Notes: generated from the letters alone by a model not told the origin. A stretch of 64,000 nt of DNA from Rhynchospora pubera (GCA_028095005.1 CM051461.1:171375144-171439143), one strand, 5' to 3'; shown: positions 48,121-59,933, counted from the first letter of the stretch. Made by a program: numbers and translations.

Positions 48121-48422
48121 TTCACTATAGACTTCAACACCAGTAGTATACTCTATCAAGAACATGTAAATTGTGCGTACCTAAGTAGTTCACAATGTGA
48201 TGAAACTTATTCGCAAACACAATATATAATAATCAACAGGTCCAATTCTTTGATAAACATGGTTTTAAGTACCTCATTTGGATACATTGCTCCTGGCCTT
48301 CTTTTTGAGTCAAAACCAACCCAACCTTCTATACTTTCATTTGTCTTTGGAACCCAAATCTCTCTGGCTCAAACTCATTAGGCTTATCCAAAAAGTGAGA
48401 TGACCTATGCAAAGTTATACAC

Positions 48423-48582
48423 CTAGGGTGCGTTTGGATCGTGGGAAGAAAGAAGAAGAAGGAAGAAGAAGAAAAAAAATTATAAACAATTCAAACTCTT
48501 CACAAAGTTACACACTTCCTAATACTTCTTCTCACTTCTTCCCTTCTTCCCTTCTTCCCACACCTATCCAAACGCACCCCTA
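48423..48582. mobile_element. MITE with GGGTGCGTTTGGAT ends
   Basis: A 154-bp element (48426-48579) starts GGGTGCGTTTGGATCGTGGG and ends, in reverse, GGGTGCGTTTGGATAGGTGT. The trinucleotide CTA flanks it on both sides. The interior is GAAGAA/TTCTTC-rich so the whole can fold into a hairpin. A 3-bp duplication fits PIF/Harbinger or CACTA relatives; no transposase is present. Confidence 0.7.
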
Positions 48583-49980
48583 GAAAGGTAAAAGGAAAAA
48601 GAGTTTCAGATAAAAATGAGCATAATAGAAAAAACGCAAGAACACCATCCATGCAACAGTTTATCTCCTTCATAATATTATCGAGAAATGACCTTAGTAG
48701 TTCAATTGCATCTATATACATATAATTAAGGGATAGTTTTTTTGGTTCTTTTTTTCACCATAAAATACACAACATCACTATATTTTCCATGCTGTAAGGT
48801 ATATGCCAAAGGTTTTAGTATTTTTGGGTTCCAGGGAACATACCAATTTTTTTTTAAACAACAAAAAGGGAGAAAAAGTTAGAAACTAACAGAATAAAAA
48901 ATGCCAGTTGGAATCTCATATCCTTCTTTCGCCCACTTGTATCCTCCCATCAAAACAATAGATTTGTTTTTGCTTAGAAATTCCACCCTATAAACTCCGT
49001 TTTATATCAGTTTGGTTGAAAATGAGAAAATTTTCAACAATGCACAATAGTATGGTATTGGGCGAATAATACAGCATATCAGTTAACCACTCAATCAGAT
49101 AAAATATTCTGATCTTATCTTCAGAAAAAGAAACAGAATTCAAAGGCAAAAGGTCAGACATGATTTGATTAAATGAAAAAAATAGACCTAGTAAGTTATC
49201 AGGCTTTAAAACTCGTCTAATTAATAGAGGTGGCTGTGGATATAGCCGGAGAGCTTCAGCAATTATTAATCATATGTACCTTGAAAGGATGTATAGTCAG
49301 GCTATGTACAAATCAAATAGTGAAATTAACCCCTATATAATTATACCAATAATCTGCCCTTAGTTCCTTAGAGAAATTAACTCCATTGAAGCAGCGATTG
49401 AATCCAACGACTCACTGCGGAGGTTGTTAACACCATGTAGTTATTCAAAAGTTGAAGCTGTTACCATATACAGTACTTTTGTTACCGAACATAGGTGCAA
49501 TGAAGGAAACATTGTGGGTGGTATTTAAGGATTACGTTAGTTCAGCCAACAGGATTACCTCCTAAAAGCTTTATGCTTTATTCAGTTATTGTCGGTAACT
49601 TCAATTTAAATGTAAATTTTTGAAGACCGGATGCACTATTGAAGGAGAAGAGAAGGTACTTAATTTTTTTACCCTAAAAATTGCTCACCCAAAAGTTATT
49701 CTCAATGCATCGACATAATTTATTGAAATGTCTTAACCTTCATAAATCAAGGAATGTCGACCAAAATTATTAAACATAAACAAAAAGAAATCAGACAATA
49801 AGAAATGCATGTTAACCTAAAAATGTTTGCATTTGTTTGAAGTTCTTTAAATCGCTAATTAATGAATTCTTAATATCATGGTTTTAACCGAAACTGCAAA
49901 TATGAAAAATACTGAAAACATTTGATCAGTTTTACTCTGTTTCAAGTAGGTAACTATAGACAGACTATGTTGAACACTCA
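48583..49980. other. AT-rich spacer
   Basis: I found no gene or strong repeat. Confidence 0.5.
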
Positions 49981-49981
49981 T

Positions 49982-50195
49982 GGTGTGTTTGGATGAGCAT
50001 GGAATAAGGAATAAGAATAAGAAATTTCGGTATGCGTGCTTATTCTTATTCTTGTGCAATCCAAACAACACAAGAATAAGGAATTTGGGCCCTTATTCCT
50101 ATACTAACAAAACCATGATATAAGAATAAGGAATTTGAATAAGCACACATACCGAAATTTCTTATTCTTATTCCTTATTTCATGCTCAATGTTTA
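49982..50195. mobile_element. Snap-back MITE
   Basis: A left arm from 49995 (GAGCATGGAATAAGGAATAA and onward, about 51 bp) is matched by the reversed right arm ending at 50187 (GAGCATGAAATAAGGAATAA) with about two mismatches. The intervening part contains GTGTTTGGAT and its complement. No coding capacity is present. Confidence 0.75.
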
Positions 50196-50418
50196 CAAAT
50201 TGTTTAGATCAGAATTGCATCGGTCAAATCATATAAATGAAATAGAGAGATCACGAACCACCTTGGTTGCTAGTTAGTTTAAAACCTATAAGAAATAAAC
50301 AGATCAACTGAAATAACCACGCATCTCACAAAGAAAACATAAAAATAATAAAATGCTTATTTTGTAAATATCTTGTAAATAGAAATTGAGACATAAAAAA
50401 AAGGAGTATTCATCTCTA

Positions 50419-50440
50419 TCTCTACTATATTAAAAGCACC
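50419..50440 (+). mobile_element. Helitron 5' terminus (orphan)
   Basis: TCTCTACTATATTAAAAGCA preceded by A (50418) is the typical plant Helitron 5' end (host A, then TC, with the TCTCTACTATATTAAAAG signature). No hairpin-CTRR 3' end on the same strand was found between here and the window end. The SNARE/RWP-RK gene lies 2 kb downstream in the same orientation. Confidence 0.65.
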
Positions 50441-52481
50441 AATGAAAGAGTGTAAACCTTCAAACCAAGGGTGTATCCAACTCTTCAATATTTGATCTGA
50501 ACCATTGATAATATAATTTGTGCACCAGATGTTTCAAATGAGGAGTTAAATTGTCTCTTGACCTCACGTTTTTATCGGAAATTATTTAGTGCAATTGGAA
50601 CCAGCGCCTCTTATTACTACGTACGCTGGTTCGATTCTTGTCTAACAATCCTTTTAAGTTTTATAAATTATTATTTTTTTGGCCCTTTCTTTTTCCGATT
50701 CTTGTCTTGACCATTTTAAGTTTTATAAATAATTATTTTTTTATCCCTTTCCTTTTCTACTGACCTACCCCTTCCTTCCTTCCTACTTCTCTTCGCCAAC
50801 AGATCTGGACCTAAATCCCACCTCACGAACCTAAAATGACACTGAGACATCGTTCTCTCATCGCTCTTCCTTCGAACAGCGACGGCCTTCTCCAAACCCT
50901 TGATGCTACAATCCGCCGTCAATTCAATTGCTCGGTCCGATTTGACCGAATGCCACGTGGCACAGAGCCGTCTGAAGAACGACGCGCTCATAAACTCCTT
51001 TCGCGGCAACACAATTTGAAATATTCCAAGCAACGACGTTTCAAGTTTAATTTTTAAATTTGAATTCTTTGACGCCCCTTCGATGGTTCGCTTCCCTATT
51101 TTAAACCAGAGAACACAGACTAAATGGGAGGCAGTGGATGCGGTGAGGGAGAAGGCGGGACATAAACTTGATTGCGCTTGCCAATTGAGGTATCTAATCT
51201 TTCTTCCTATCCCTCACTTATCTGATCAATTGAATTTTCGTTTGGTTGAATCATTTTGCTTTTTTTTTTGCCGCTACCCCTATCTTTCCCTCTCTCACAG
51301 TCTCACGGTCTCACATCCCACTGAAATTCTTTGATCGCATTGCAAGGTGTTACAGGTCGAGAGCTCTATTCTTTTTGTCAATTTTTTTGTCGAATATATA
51401 ATATTAAAGATTTATATCATATTGCTTTGTTGTATTGTATTAAAGGTACCTGAAATATGGCACTCAAACCCTTGTTTTGGAATTTTTTTTAACTTCTGTT
51501 TTAGTTTTACGTTTAAGACTTGATTTTAATTGAGTATTTGAGTATGTTCTTGCTTCAGACTGTGATACGCTGAAAAGATTCTGAGTTTTTGCATGGACAG
51601 AAATCCAAAACAGGGTTTGGTTCCTCTACAGTGGTATGGGATTCATTGGGTTTCCAAGGGATTCTGAATCATTTTCAATCCAATGGTCTGAATCAAGGCA
51701 ACATTTATCAATAAAATCAGGTAGAATGAATAGATAGATGATTGGTATAATACTAGGTTTTATTTAGACCATCTATCATGAAATAGAGAGTACAGATCTG
51801 GTAGGATCATTTAAGTAAATCTGTACAATTACGGAGGCGACCATTGCTGAACCAGTGTTAGTAAAGGACCAGTGAGTTATTTGTATTAATTATTCTTTGG
51901 TAGTAATTTATGAAGTGCTTCAGGATGCTTTAATTGTAGTATATTCAAGCTATTGCAATTTTTCTTTTTAATTACAGAAGCATATAACGCATTATTGTTT
52001 ATTTCCATCTTATTTTATAATTTTATATATCATGTATTATTCCTTATAGGAACATAGAGACGTGAGAACAAAAAGAGAAATGAGCAAAAAAATGATATAA
52101 TTGTTCTAAATTATGAGTATGATTTTGGACATTAGTTGATTTATCAGGAAGAGCTTTTCTTATTATTTTGGATAGAAGTAAAAGAGTTGACATTCTCTAT
52201 TCAACCTAATTAGGGATTTGGTTTTGAATGGTCATTATATGTCACACATGAAAGGTTGTAGGGATGAGAATGCAGATGTGTACCAGTATAACAAAATGCT
52301 GGGCCATGTATATAGACCATGGACTTCACGATGAAAATTTAACTTGGGATAGGCTTAATTGGAAGGGATCCAAGCTTGGCTACATAACCTTACAATCAAG
52401 TGGAGTGTATCTATGGTTTATGTGTTTAATTCTTTCCACTCTTATTTTCAGATCAATTGGGAGCATTAAAGAAGAACAATA
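50441..52481. other. Upstream region of the SNARE/RWP-RK gene
   Basis: This is a 2-kb region without a recognised coding exon. About 50750-51190 is richer in GC and could hold promoter and 5' leader exons (for instance a possible donor GAG/GTATCT near 51189 and an acceptor TTTTCAG at 52445-52451). ORFs on both strands at 50716-51057 show no family resemblance. Confidence 0.4.
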
Positions 52482-55441
52482 ATGGATAAGCAACCTCTTA
52501 TTTATAGCTTTGTCGCCAAGGGGACGATAGTGTTAGCTGAATACACTTGGTTTTTTGGAAATATCAGAACAATTGCAATTCAATGTTTGGCCAAGTTGCC
52601 TCCAAATAGCAACAAATTCACCTACTCATGCGATGGTCACACCTTTAATTTCCTTGTTGAGAAGGGTTTCGGTATCCTATTTTTGTTCCTTATAATGTAA
52701 AAGCAATACAGTACCAGTACTTTCATATGAAAAGAAGTTTATTTTGCATTTATATTTCTAATGATATAGTGTTTCTGGTGGTGACCAACGAGGAATTAGG
52801 ATGGAGTGCACCATTTGTGTTTCTAGAGAGAGTTAAGGAAGATTTTGTGCGACAGTATGGCTCAGATATAGATGACGAAGGGCGCGACTCACACCTCTTC
52901 AGTATCTCTTATAGTCTTGACTATGATTTTGGGTACAATTTGTGACTCAAAGCTTCTTAATTATTTTTTCTGATATGAAACCAAAATTAATAGGCCACAT
53001 CTGAAGAGAAAAATATAGGATTGTGAGTTCTTTTCGAAAAAATAACGGTAATGATATGAAATGTTAACTCACAAATTACGTAGGCCAATACTGAAAGAGC
53101 ATATGCAGTATTGTATAAACCACCCAGAGGAAATAAGCAAGCTGACCGATCTTACAGAGATGAAGGGTATCATCATGGATAACATTGAAAAGGTTCTAGA
53201 TCGGGGTGAAAAGATTGAACTTATAGTTGACAAGACTAAAACCTTACATTTTCAGGTGCACATTAGTCACAGTTTTTGTTTTTTTTTTAATTTATTTTTT
53301 TGGTTGATTTCAAGTACATGTAGAGATTACATTTCAAGGAGAGCCTCTTGAAGAAATACTAAAGAACATGTCATAATTCTGAGCGTCTCTTGTAACAATT
53401 TGACGTGTGTTTTTCGAGCTGTGTTATGACTGACTGTTTCTCAAATGTAGCAGGCTCCTACATCAAAACTCAGCAACCGCATGTATGTAATTAGGGACAT
53501 GCAAGCTCCAACAAGAATGGATTCTCATATGCTTTTCTTGGTAATTACCTATTTCATATTTCATATGTCATAAAAACACAATTGCTCAGATTAATATATA
53601 CATGTCTGTTATTATTTAGCACTTAACTTGATACTTTATTATTAACTGCTAGAAAACTAGAAGATTTTGCCCATGTTGTAACAATAACCAATAAAATCAA
53701 GTACACAATTTTTGCACTACACACATGCCAGTAAGGTATAGGCAAAACTGACTGCCTATATCTGATCCAATGCTCTAACTATACTCAATCGAGTGCAAAA
53801 TTAGTCATCACTACCATATCACTATCATCAAATAAAAAAAAAAATCTTCAAATCATGTGACCAGCACCTTCCCACTTAATCCTCATTTTCTGTTAAAATT
53901 ACATTCAGATAATTACAAGTCAAAGGTACACATTTTAGCAAATTAGTGAAGTTGTTTAGCAACCATTTAAAACTTTCCTCATATTTTTATCCTTGTTTCC
54001 ATCTTTAGGATTGAGAAGAAAATAAAGAGTGCTTCATGTAGTCATTGTTAACGATACTTAATTAAAGAAAATCATAGTTGTGGGAAACATAGTTGGGTCC
54101 AGTGTTATCCCAGAATATTAGATCAAAATTTATATTGTAACAATCTAACATCAAACAATATCTTTAATCTTAATCCAAATTAGATTGTAACCATCTATAC
54201 AATAACTTAATCCACTAAATTTCAGATTAGGTCAATCAATACACTCAAAAAAATATTTCTAATTATAATTTGAAGATATTTGTAAGATATACTTTTGAAT
54301 GAGTAGTTGTTGCCAATCGGCAGAGAAATAACTTGTTTAGCACTTTCTGATTAAGGTCAATTAATAGTCTCTTATTGTTTTGCACTCAACTTGATACTTT
54401 ATTATTAACTACTAGATGCAACCACTTCATCCGTTGAACACGGTGGATGCTGCAGATGGACGAGGGGGTGAAACTTTGCATCCCAATAGAGTTGCGAGGG
54501 ACGTTCAACTCATCTCTCCAAGGTGAATTCTTAGTAACAAGAGTAGACACATTTCTCCCTTATAATTAATAATATTTGTTTTAAGTTGAAATTCTACAAT
54601 AGCTTTCATCTTTTATGAGTTAATTCAGGAAAGAATCCTGATTTAATAATGCATAGTCATCATTCAGTTGCAAATTATAATACTAAGTATTGAATAAAAT
54701 AGAAAGCTAGGATGAGCAAGAAAAAGCAATATTATATGGAATTGCACTTTTCTAGGAGGTTTTTATGATAAAAAACATGTCGGGAGGTATATATAAAATT
54801 GCAAGAATAATTTCACAAAGGTTTTTCTTTATTACTGCTTGCTTCTGTTTGGATAAAGTAATACGAATTTGAGTCACAGTAATTCCCGCAGTTGTTTGAT
54901 AGTGTAGTTACTGTTTCAATGGCATTTGTTAATAGTATAAAATATAAAGGACCTGTTAGCAAAGGAGATCTCAGAATATAATGTCAGATATACAGATTTG
55001 TTACATATTTGAATTATCTTCAGTTTATATACCAATAATATGATGATATTATTTTTTAATGATTCTCATTTTATTTTCATGAATTTTAGACCAAATAGGA
55101 ATGAGCTGAAACTCGAGCATGTGGCGCATAAGTTCTCACTTCCAATCAAAGAAGCCGCCAGAGATCTCAAGGTATCCGTGTCAACACTAAAATTTAGGTG
55201 CAGAGAGCTAGGCATCCCAAAGTGGCCGTATCGAAAAATTCAGAGTTTGGAAACCCTAATAGAAACTATGCTAGAAATAGAGCCTTTTGGATTTCATCAT
55301 ATGATCGGAAAGGTTCGAGAAGAAATAGAAGCCATCAAGTTAAATCCTACATTAGAAATAAAGTATGAAACCGAGAGGTTTAGACAGGAAATTTATGACT
55401 CCAAATACAAGCGACAAAGGACATCTGAATTAACTTCATAG
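52482..55441 (+). CDS. R-SNARE (VAMP72 longin/SNARE) fused to RWP-RK DNA-binding domain
   Basis: Six exons join in phase: 52482-52671, 52770-52932, 53084-53255, 53451-53540, 54416-54522 and 55090-55441, giving 357 aa. Residues 1-118 are a VAMP72 longin domain (PLIYSFVAKGTIVLAEYT, KFTYSCDGHTFNFLVEKGF, FLERVKEDF). Residues 119-175 hold LKEHMQYC and the R-SNARE core NIEKVLDRGEKIEL with zero-layer Arg158. Residues 242-300 are an RWP-RK domain (FSLPIKEAARDLKVSVSTLK, CRELGI, KWPYRK at 285-290), closest in feel to RKD factors. R-SNAREs drive vesicle fusion; RWP-RK domains bind DNA in nitrate and egg-cell regulation. An in-frame TAA at 52467-52469 supports the start. The SNARE motif is about 4 residues short near its start, loses its conserved C-terminal end, and no transmembrane anchor follows, so the protein should be soluble. 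Exons 4-5 (176-240) match neither family clearly. It could also be two decaying fragments whose frames happen to agree. Confidence 0.7.
53607..54415. repeat. Pair of about 45-bp direct repeats in intron 4 of the SNARE/RWP-RK gene
   Basis: Text with AACTTGATACTTTATTATTA followed by ACTGCTAG (53607-53652) or ACTACTAG (54371-54415) occurs twice, about 764 bp apart. The second copy ends in the TAG used as the exon-5 acceptor. The DNA between has no visible coding content. Confidence 0.75.
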
Positions 55442-56714
55442 ACAGGTACACGTTGCATCTCAAATTATTTCATTAGTAGGCATAACTTTGACACAAATTA
55501 GTCTGATTTGGGGCAGCAAGGGTTCGTTTGTAAATATATATATATATATTTATATATATATAGAGTTTTGCTATGGTGAGTCGCGACTCACGGAGCCTTT
55601 GGTGAGTCGCAATCCAGACCCTTCGATTTCTTTCAAAATTCGTGCGGATCGCTGGATGATATGTCGCTGAGATGTCGGTTTAAAGTTTGCTCCGTTCCGT
55701 CTGCGTTTCTCCATCTGTTCCCTTCTTCTCTTTATTTCCCGTCTCTCTCTAAAAAATCGAAAGATTTCCAGCGTCTCCATTAAACCCTAGAAAGGTGAAA
55801 GAGTGGATCGGAGCAGCGAGTGGATCGGAGCACAGATCGCCTCCTCTCTCAAACCCTAGCCTAGAAACCTGAGAGAGAGTGGATCAGAGAAAGTTTCGTT
55901 GCGACTGTTGCCTCATTATTTCCCTCTTTCTCCCCCTCTCGCTCCTCGCCATGGTTTCGTTTTCTTTCTTTTTTGAGAAAAAGTTGTTAGTTTCGTTCTT
56001 AGTACTTCTGCACGATTTTGAGAAACAGTTCTCGCTCTTAATTTCATTAAATTATTTAACTGTTGGACGGCAAAGAAACTATTACAGATCTGCAATTTAC
56101 AACTTGAGTTCAGGTTGAACTTTGTATGAAGCAATTTCGTATGAAACATTTTTCAATTTCTAATTAGGCTTAGATAATGTAATGACACAATAGTTTGTTA
56201 GCATTCATGCCTAATAACATCAATGCTGGCACTGAAGTGTCAAACTGCATTTTTGGAATAGAGGGTTGGGCACCATGATGCCTACAAACCATTTTGTCTA
56301 TTTACAATTTCTTCACTGCATGTACCACATGTTTTAAATTACACGACTTCTACAAATCTTATCATAGGCCTCATTTTATTTTGTCTAGGTCACTTATTAT
56401 TATGCACTCTGACCAGATCAATTTGTTTGAGAAATTTTCAATCTGTTTTGAACTACCAGTATCATATCATGAGAAATTGTGGCTCCAACTAGCTTGGCCA
56501 GAATTTCAATATGGCTATAAGCCACTTGGCTCGAACTAGCTTGACTGGTCTAGGTCACTTGTCTAGGTCAATCTGTTTTGAGAATTGTGGCTTACTCACT
56601 CAGTGTCATGAGTATTAGTAATCTCCTAATTTAGTTTTGACAATGTATAGTCTCAATCTCACCTTAATTGTTGCATATGACATCAACTATGTGATAAATG
56701 TGATTACTTTGTAG

Positions 56715-56905
56715 GATGGTGTGATCAATTGAGCTTTAGGCCTATAAATCAAGAATTTGAAGAGTCAAAACAACAATTGAAAGCAACCATGAAGCAATTA
56801 GAAGAAATAGAGAAGACAAATGATATGTTGATTAAAAAGATTAATCAAGCTATTTATGTTGTGATTGCATTATTTGAAATTTTATTATTTGTAATTAGGA
56901 TTTAG
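56715..56905 (+). CDS. Possible terminal exon: coiled coil plus hydrophobic tail
   Basis: After an acceptor TTTGTAG, an open segment of 62 codons runs to TAG. It begins WCDQLSFRPINQEFEESK, continues as a charged heptad-like helix (LKATMKQLEEIEKTNDML), and ends in a hydrophobic stretch IYVVIALFEILLFVI that could span a membrane. This order (aromatic/Cys start, coiled coil, C-terminal hydrophobic segment) resembles the end of plant GRF-type zinc-finger proteins often found in or near transposons; that is inference, and upstream exons were not found. It lies inside the 3.1-kb transposon. Confidence 0.3.
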
Positions 56906-57641
56906 GCAGTTTGGATATGTTAATTAGTCTGGACATATTAAGTAACTTTGAAGTTCCTCTTTGTTCAAGTTCCATATGGATGTTATTCATGTTATTTTGA
57001 GACTACTTTGTAATGATAAAAATCATATTATGGTAATTTTATTGTTTGGAAATGTTATGTTAATAATTTGAGTACATATAAGAATTTGACTCAAAATTTG
57101 TATGGAAATAACAGCATGAAATAGAAATAAAATAAATAAGAGAAATGATCTTATGTTTTTTATCAATATGTAAAAAACATTTCCGTAACACATGGTATGG
57201 TGGATCTGAAATCTGCTTTTTCAGATAGCCATGTTGAAATCAGAAAAACACATGGTACATTACAGCTATTTAAAGCATATAGCTTGGTACAAAACTAACA
57301 TCATAGTACATTAAAGCAATTGAAAGCATTGTATCTGTTATAACATGGTACAGAACAAGAAATTTAAAGCATGGTATCTCACTATCTCTTAATAGCTTCC
57401 ACACAGAACAAACATGGTACTAGATATTAAATACAAACATGGCCTTAACATATATCTCATTGTCAGATACAAAGATTCAATGCATAGCACAATAACACAA
57501 GCTCCAAATTCTTCACTTAATCTCCAAATTTGTCCGTCTCCAAGAACCTAATTAAACAGTATAAACAAAGAGAAATTAGTAAAAGAAAGCTTAGTGTGCA
57601 CATGCAAGAATCGATTTTGCATATTTTTTAATGACCAGTTC

Positions 57642-57761
57642 TTAACATTTAAAAAGAATTTCATTCATTTTATCAAAGCAATGTTCTTCTTCATCAGAGC
57701 CAAGCTCTTCTTCTAATCGACAAAGCTTTTCAACTTCAATATAAGCATCGCTAACACCTAA
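57642..57761 (-). CDS. Possible acidic terminal exon inside the transposon
   Basis: On the minus strand, after an acceptor AACAG, 39 codons stay open to TAA. The text is LGVSDAYIEVEKLCRLEEEL followed by an acidic GSDEEEHCFDKMNE segment. It has protein-like composition but no recognised family and no upstream exon was found. Confidence 0.22.
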   Translation of the reverse strand, partial: LGVSDAYIEVEKLCRLEEELGSDEEEHCFDKMNEILFKC

Positions 57762-58670
57762 CTGTTCAACATAGATTATAAATACTCAATATGCATACAA
57801 ATTGCTGCTACAGAAAGTATCCATTTAGAAGTCCACTGCTGCTGCAACTTTAGAGGTTCAATTTGATTCAAACCAATAGTACAAATAGAGAGATATGAAT
57901 TTCTCGTTATGAATTTATATCAACTATTGAATAAGATTTCTGGAAATGGCAAAACTGGAAATCAAGAAGAAATTGAGAAAACGAAATAGAATAACTGAAT
58001 TTTTTTTCACTAAGTGACACAAGTACGCCTAATATAAAAAGTAAAATGAAAATAACTAACCTTCTCTAATAACTACCCTGATAGTCCATGACAGTATAAC
58101 TCAGTAGCAAGAAGTTATTTTGTACTGCTTGATGCTTGATTGGTTCAAAGACTTGGGCATCGCCGTAGGGACCTGCTTAGTGATGAAAATGAAAAATTCT
58201 AACTTTTGTGTTTTCTAATTTCACAGCCATGAGCCAAACGAAAAGAGAGAGAGAAGAGAAAGAGATAGAGAGAGAGAACCTGCTCAGTGATGACCAAGCA
58301 CTGTGTCGCGAGAAGGAGAAAAGCTCTGCTCCGATCCACCCTCTCAACGCAAGGATCTCTCTCAGCTTTGTACATTTAAGGACGCCGATTTCTCAAATTT
58401 GCTCCGATCGACTCTCTCAGCTATCTAGGGTTTGCACTCGGCGGAACTCTCAGATCTATTTTTCTTTCGATTTTGGGAGAGAGAGAAAGACGAGAAATAA
58501 AGAGAAGAAGGGAACAGACGGAGAAACGCAGACGGAACGGAACAAACTTTAAACCATCATCTCAGCGACATATCATCTAGCGATCCGCACGAATTTTGAA
58601 AGAAATCGAAGGGTCTGGATTGCGACTCACTGGAGGGTCCGTGAGTCGCGACTCACCGTAGCTAAACTCT

Positions 58671-59933
58671 ATATATATATATATATTAGTCTTTGATATG
58701 CTTGGTCAAGAAATTGAAAATATATATTAGGCTTTGATATTCTTTGGGTTTAAACTGGGTCATAAATTTAGTTGAGCAAGGTGTCAGGCAGGATTGCATT
58801 CGGTAAACTCTATTCATGGTTCTGGTTAATTTGGTTAGGGTGTATCCAATTTGGAATTAGTCAAATTAGTTCAGATTTTGCAACCTGGAACTACGTACTG
58901 ATAGCCCTAATGAAATGCAATCACATAGTTGAAAATAATCTAGAGTGATCGGAAGCTGCTCAATAAGGCAAATCATTGTATTGTATGCTGTATGTTTTGG
59001 TTCTCATTAAGTCATTCCAAATTAGTATTCGCTACAATATTGATATAAGAAAGATTTGGTTAATTTGTACTAACTCATCATTTTGAGGGTTTGACCTTTT
59101 TTATGTTGCTTTGAAACCAAAATAGATTTGCTTATAGCTTTTCTATTTTCAGGTACAGTAGAGATTGGTCAAGAGTAGGTGTTAACGGGTTTTCTCTTCT
59201 TTTTGTTAACGGGTCCGTGCATTAGCGGGTTTAGATCTGTCTCTGATTCCAGCCATTGCAATCGTTGAGGAGAAGTCTGTCAGCATCGCGAGGCATAGAC
59301 GAAGATGGTGGTTGCCTTGGTTTCGAGTGCTTCGGTTGTTTGATGGGGGTACCAGTAGCTGGTAGGATGGTTCTGACTTAGTATTGAATGGGGTTCAGAG
59401 AAGTCGCATCATATTGGGAGTGTACTACTTGATGTTGAAATTGATACTGATACAATGCGTGGAGAAGGTTGCATACTTTAATTGAACATTCTACGTGCTT
59501 AATTTGATGCACGTCACTTAATCATCATCATTTTTTACATCTCGGTACTTACCAGACAACATGATACCCATGTAATCATATGCAATGAACTCACTGAACT
59601 CAGTCACGTTGATATACGTATACATATATTGTTGTTGTCAATTAAGGCGCAAGACATCAGTAGCAGAGATCAGATATCATTGATTGCTCAATTACGCAAT
59701 TACATACAACACTATTACCTTATCCCAGGACATTCAAAACCTTAGTGACTTTGACTAATCAATTACACGCCATTATTTCATTAATTTGTTTCTTGAGAAC
59801 TTACTAGCCATTGGCATTACCATAACCAAACGGCAAAAAAGAAAAGTCATAAAAGAATTAATTTCCATAAACTGAATATAAAAAAAGTATCACCATATTC
59901 TGAAGTTTTTCTAATCTTACACTTTTATTTTTA
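58671..59933. other. Spacer right of the transposon
   Basis: It starts with an (AT)n run and is otherwise ordinary AT-rich DNA. No gene is seen. Confidence 0.5.

Larger units (their letters stand above)
55562..58670. mobile_element. 3.1-kb transposon with long terminal inverted repeats
   Basis: Both ends read AGAGTTT(T/A)GCTA(T/C)GG, then the 16-bp palindrome GTGAGTCGCGACTCAC (55576-55591 and 58641-58656), and stay about 95 percent alike by eye for about 195 bp, with weaker similarity to about 350 bp. The flanks are (AT)n runs, so a 9-bp target duplication cannot be told from the microsatellite. Long inverted repeats suggest a Mutator-like element. No transposase is visible; two small open exon-like segments lie inside. 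Confidence 0.8.

Noticed and set aside
50716..51057. Opposing ORFs upstream of the SNARE/RWP-RK gene
   Set aside because: They overlap on opposite strands, lack recognisable domains, and are better explained as a GC-richer promoter or leader region.
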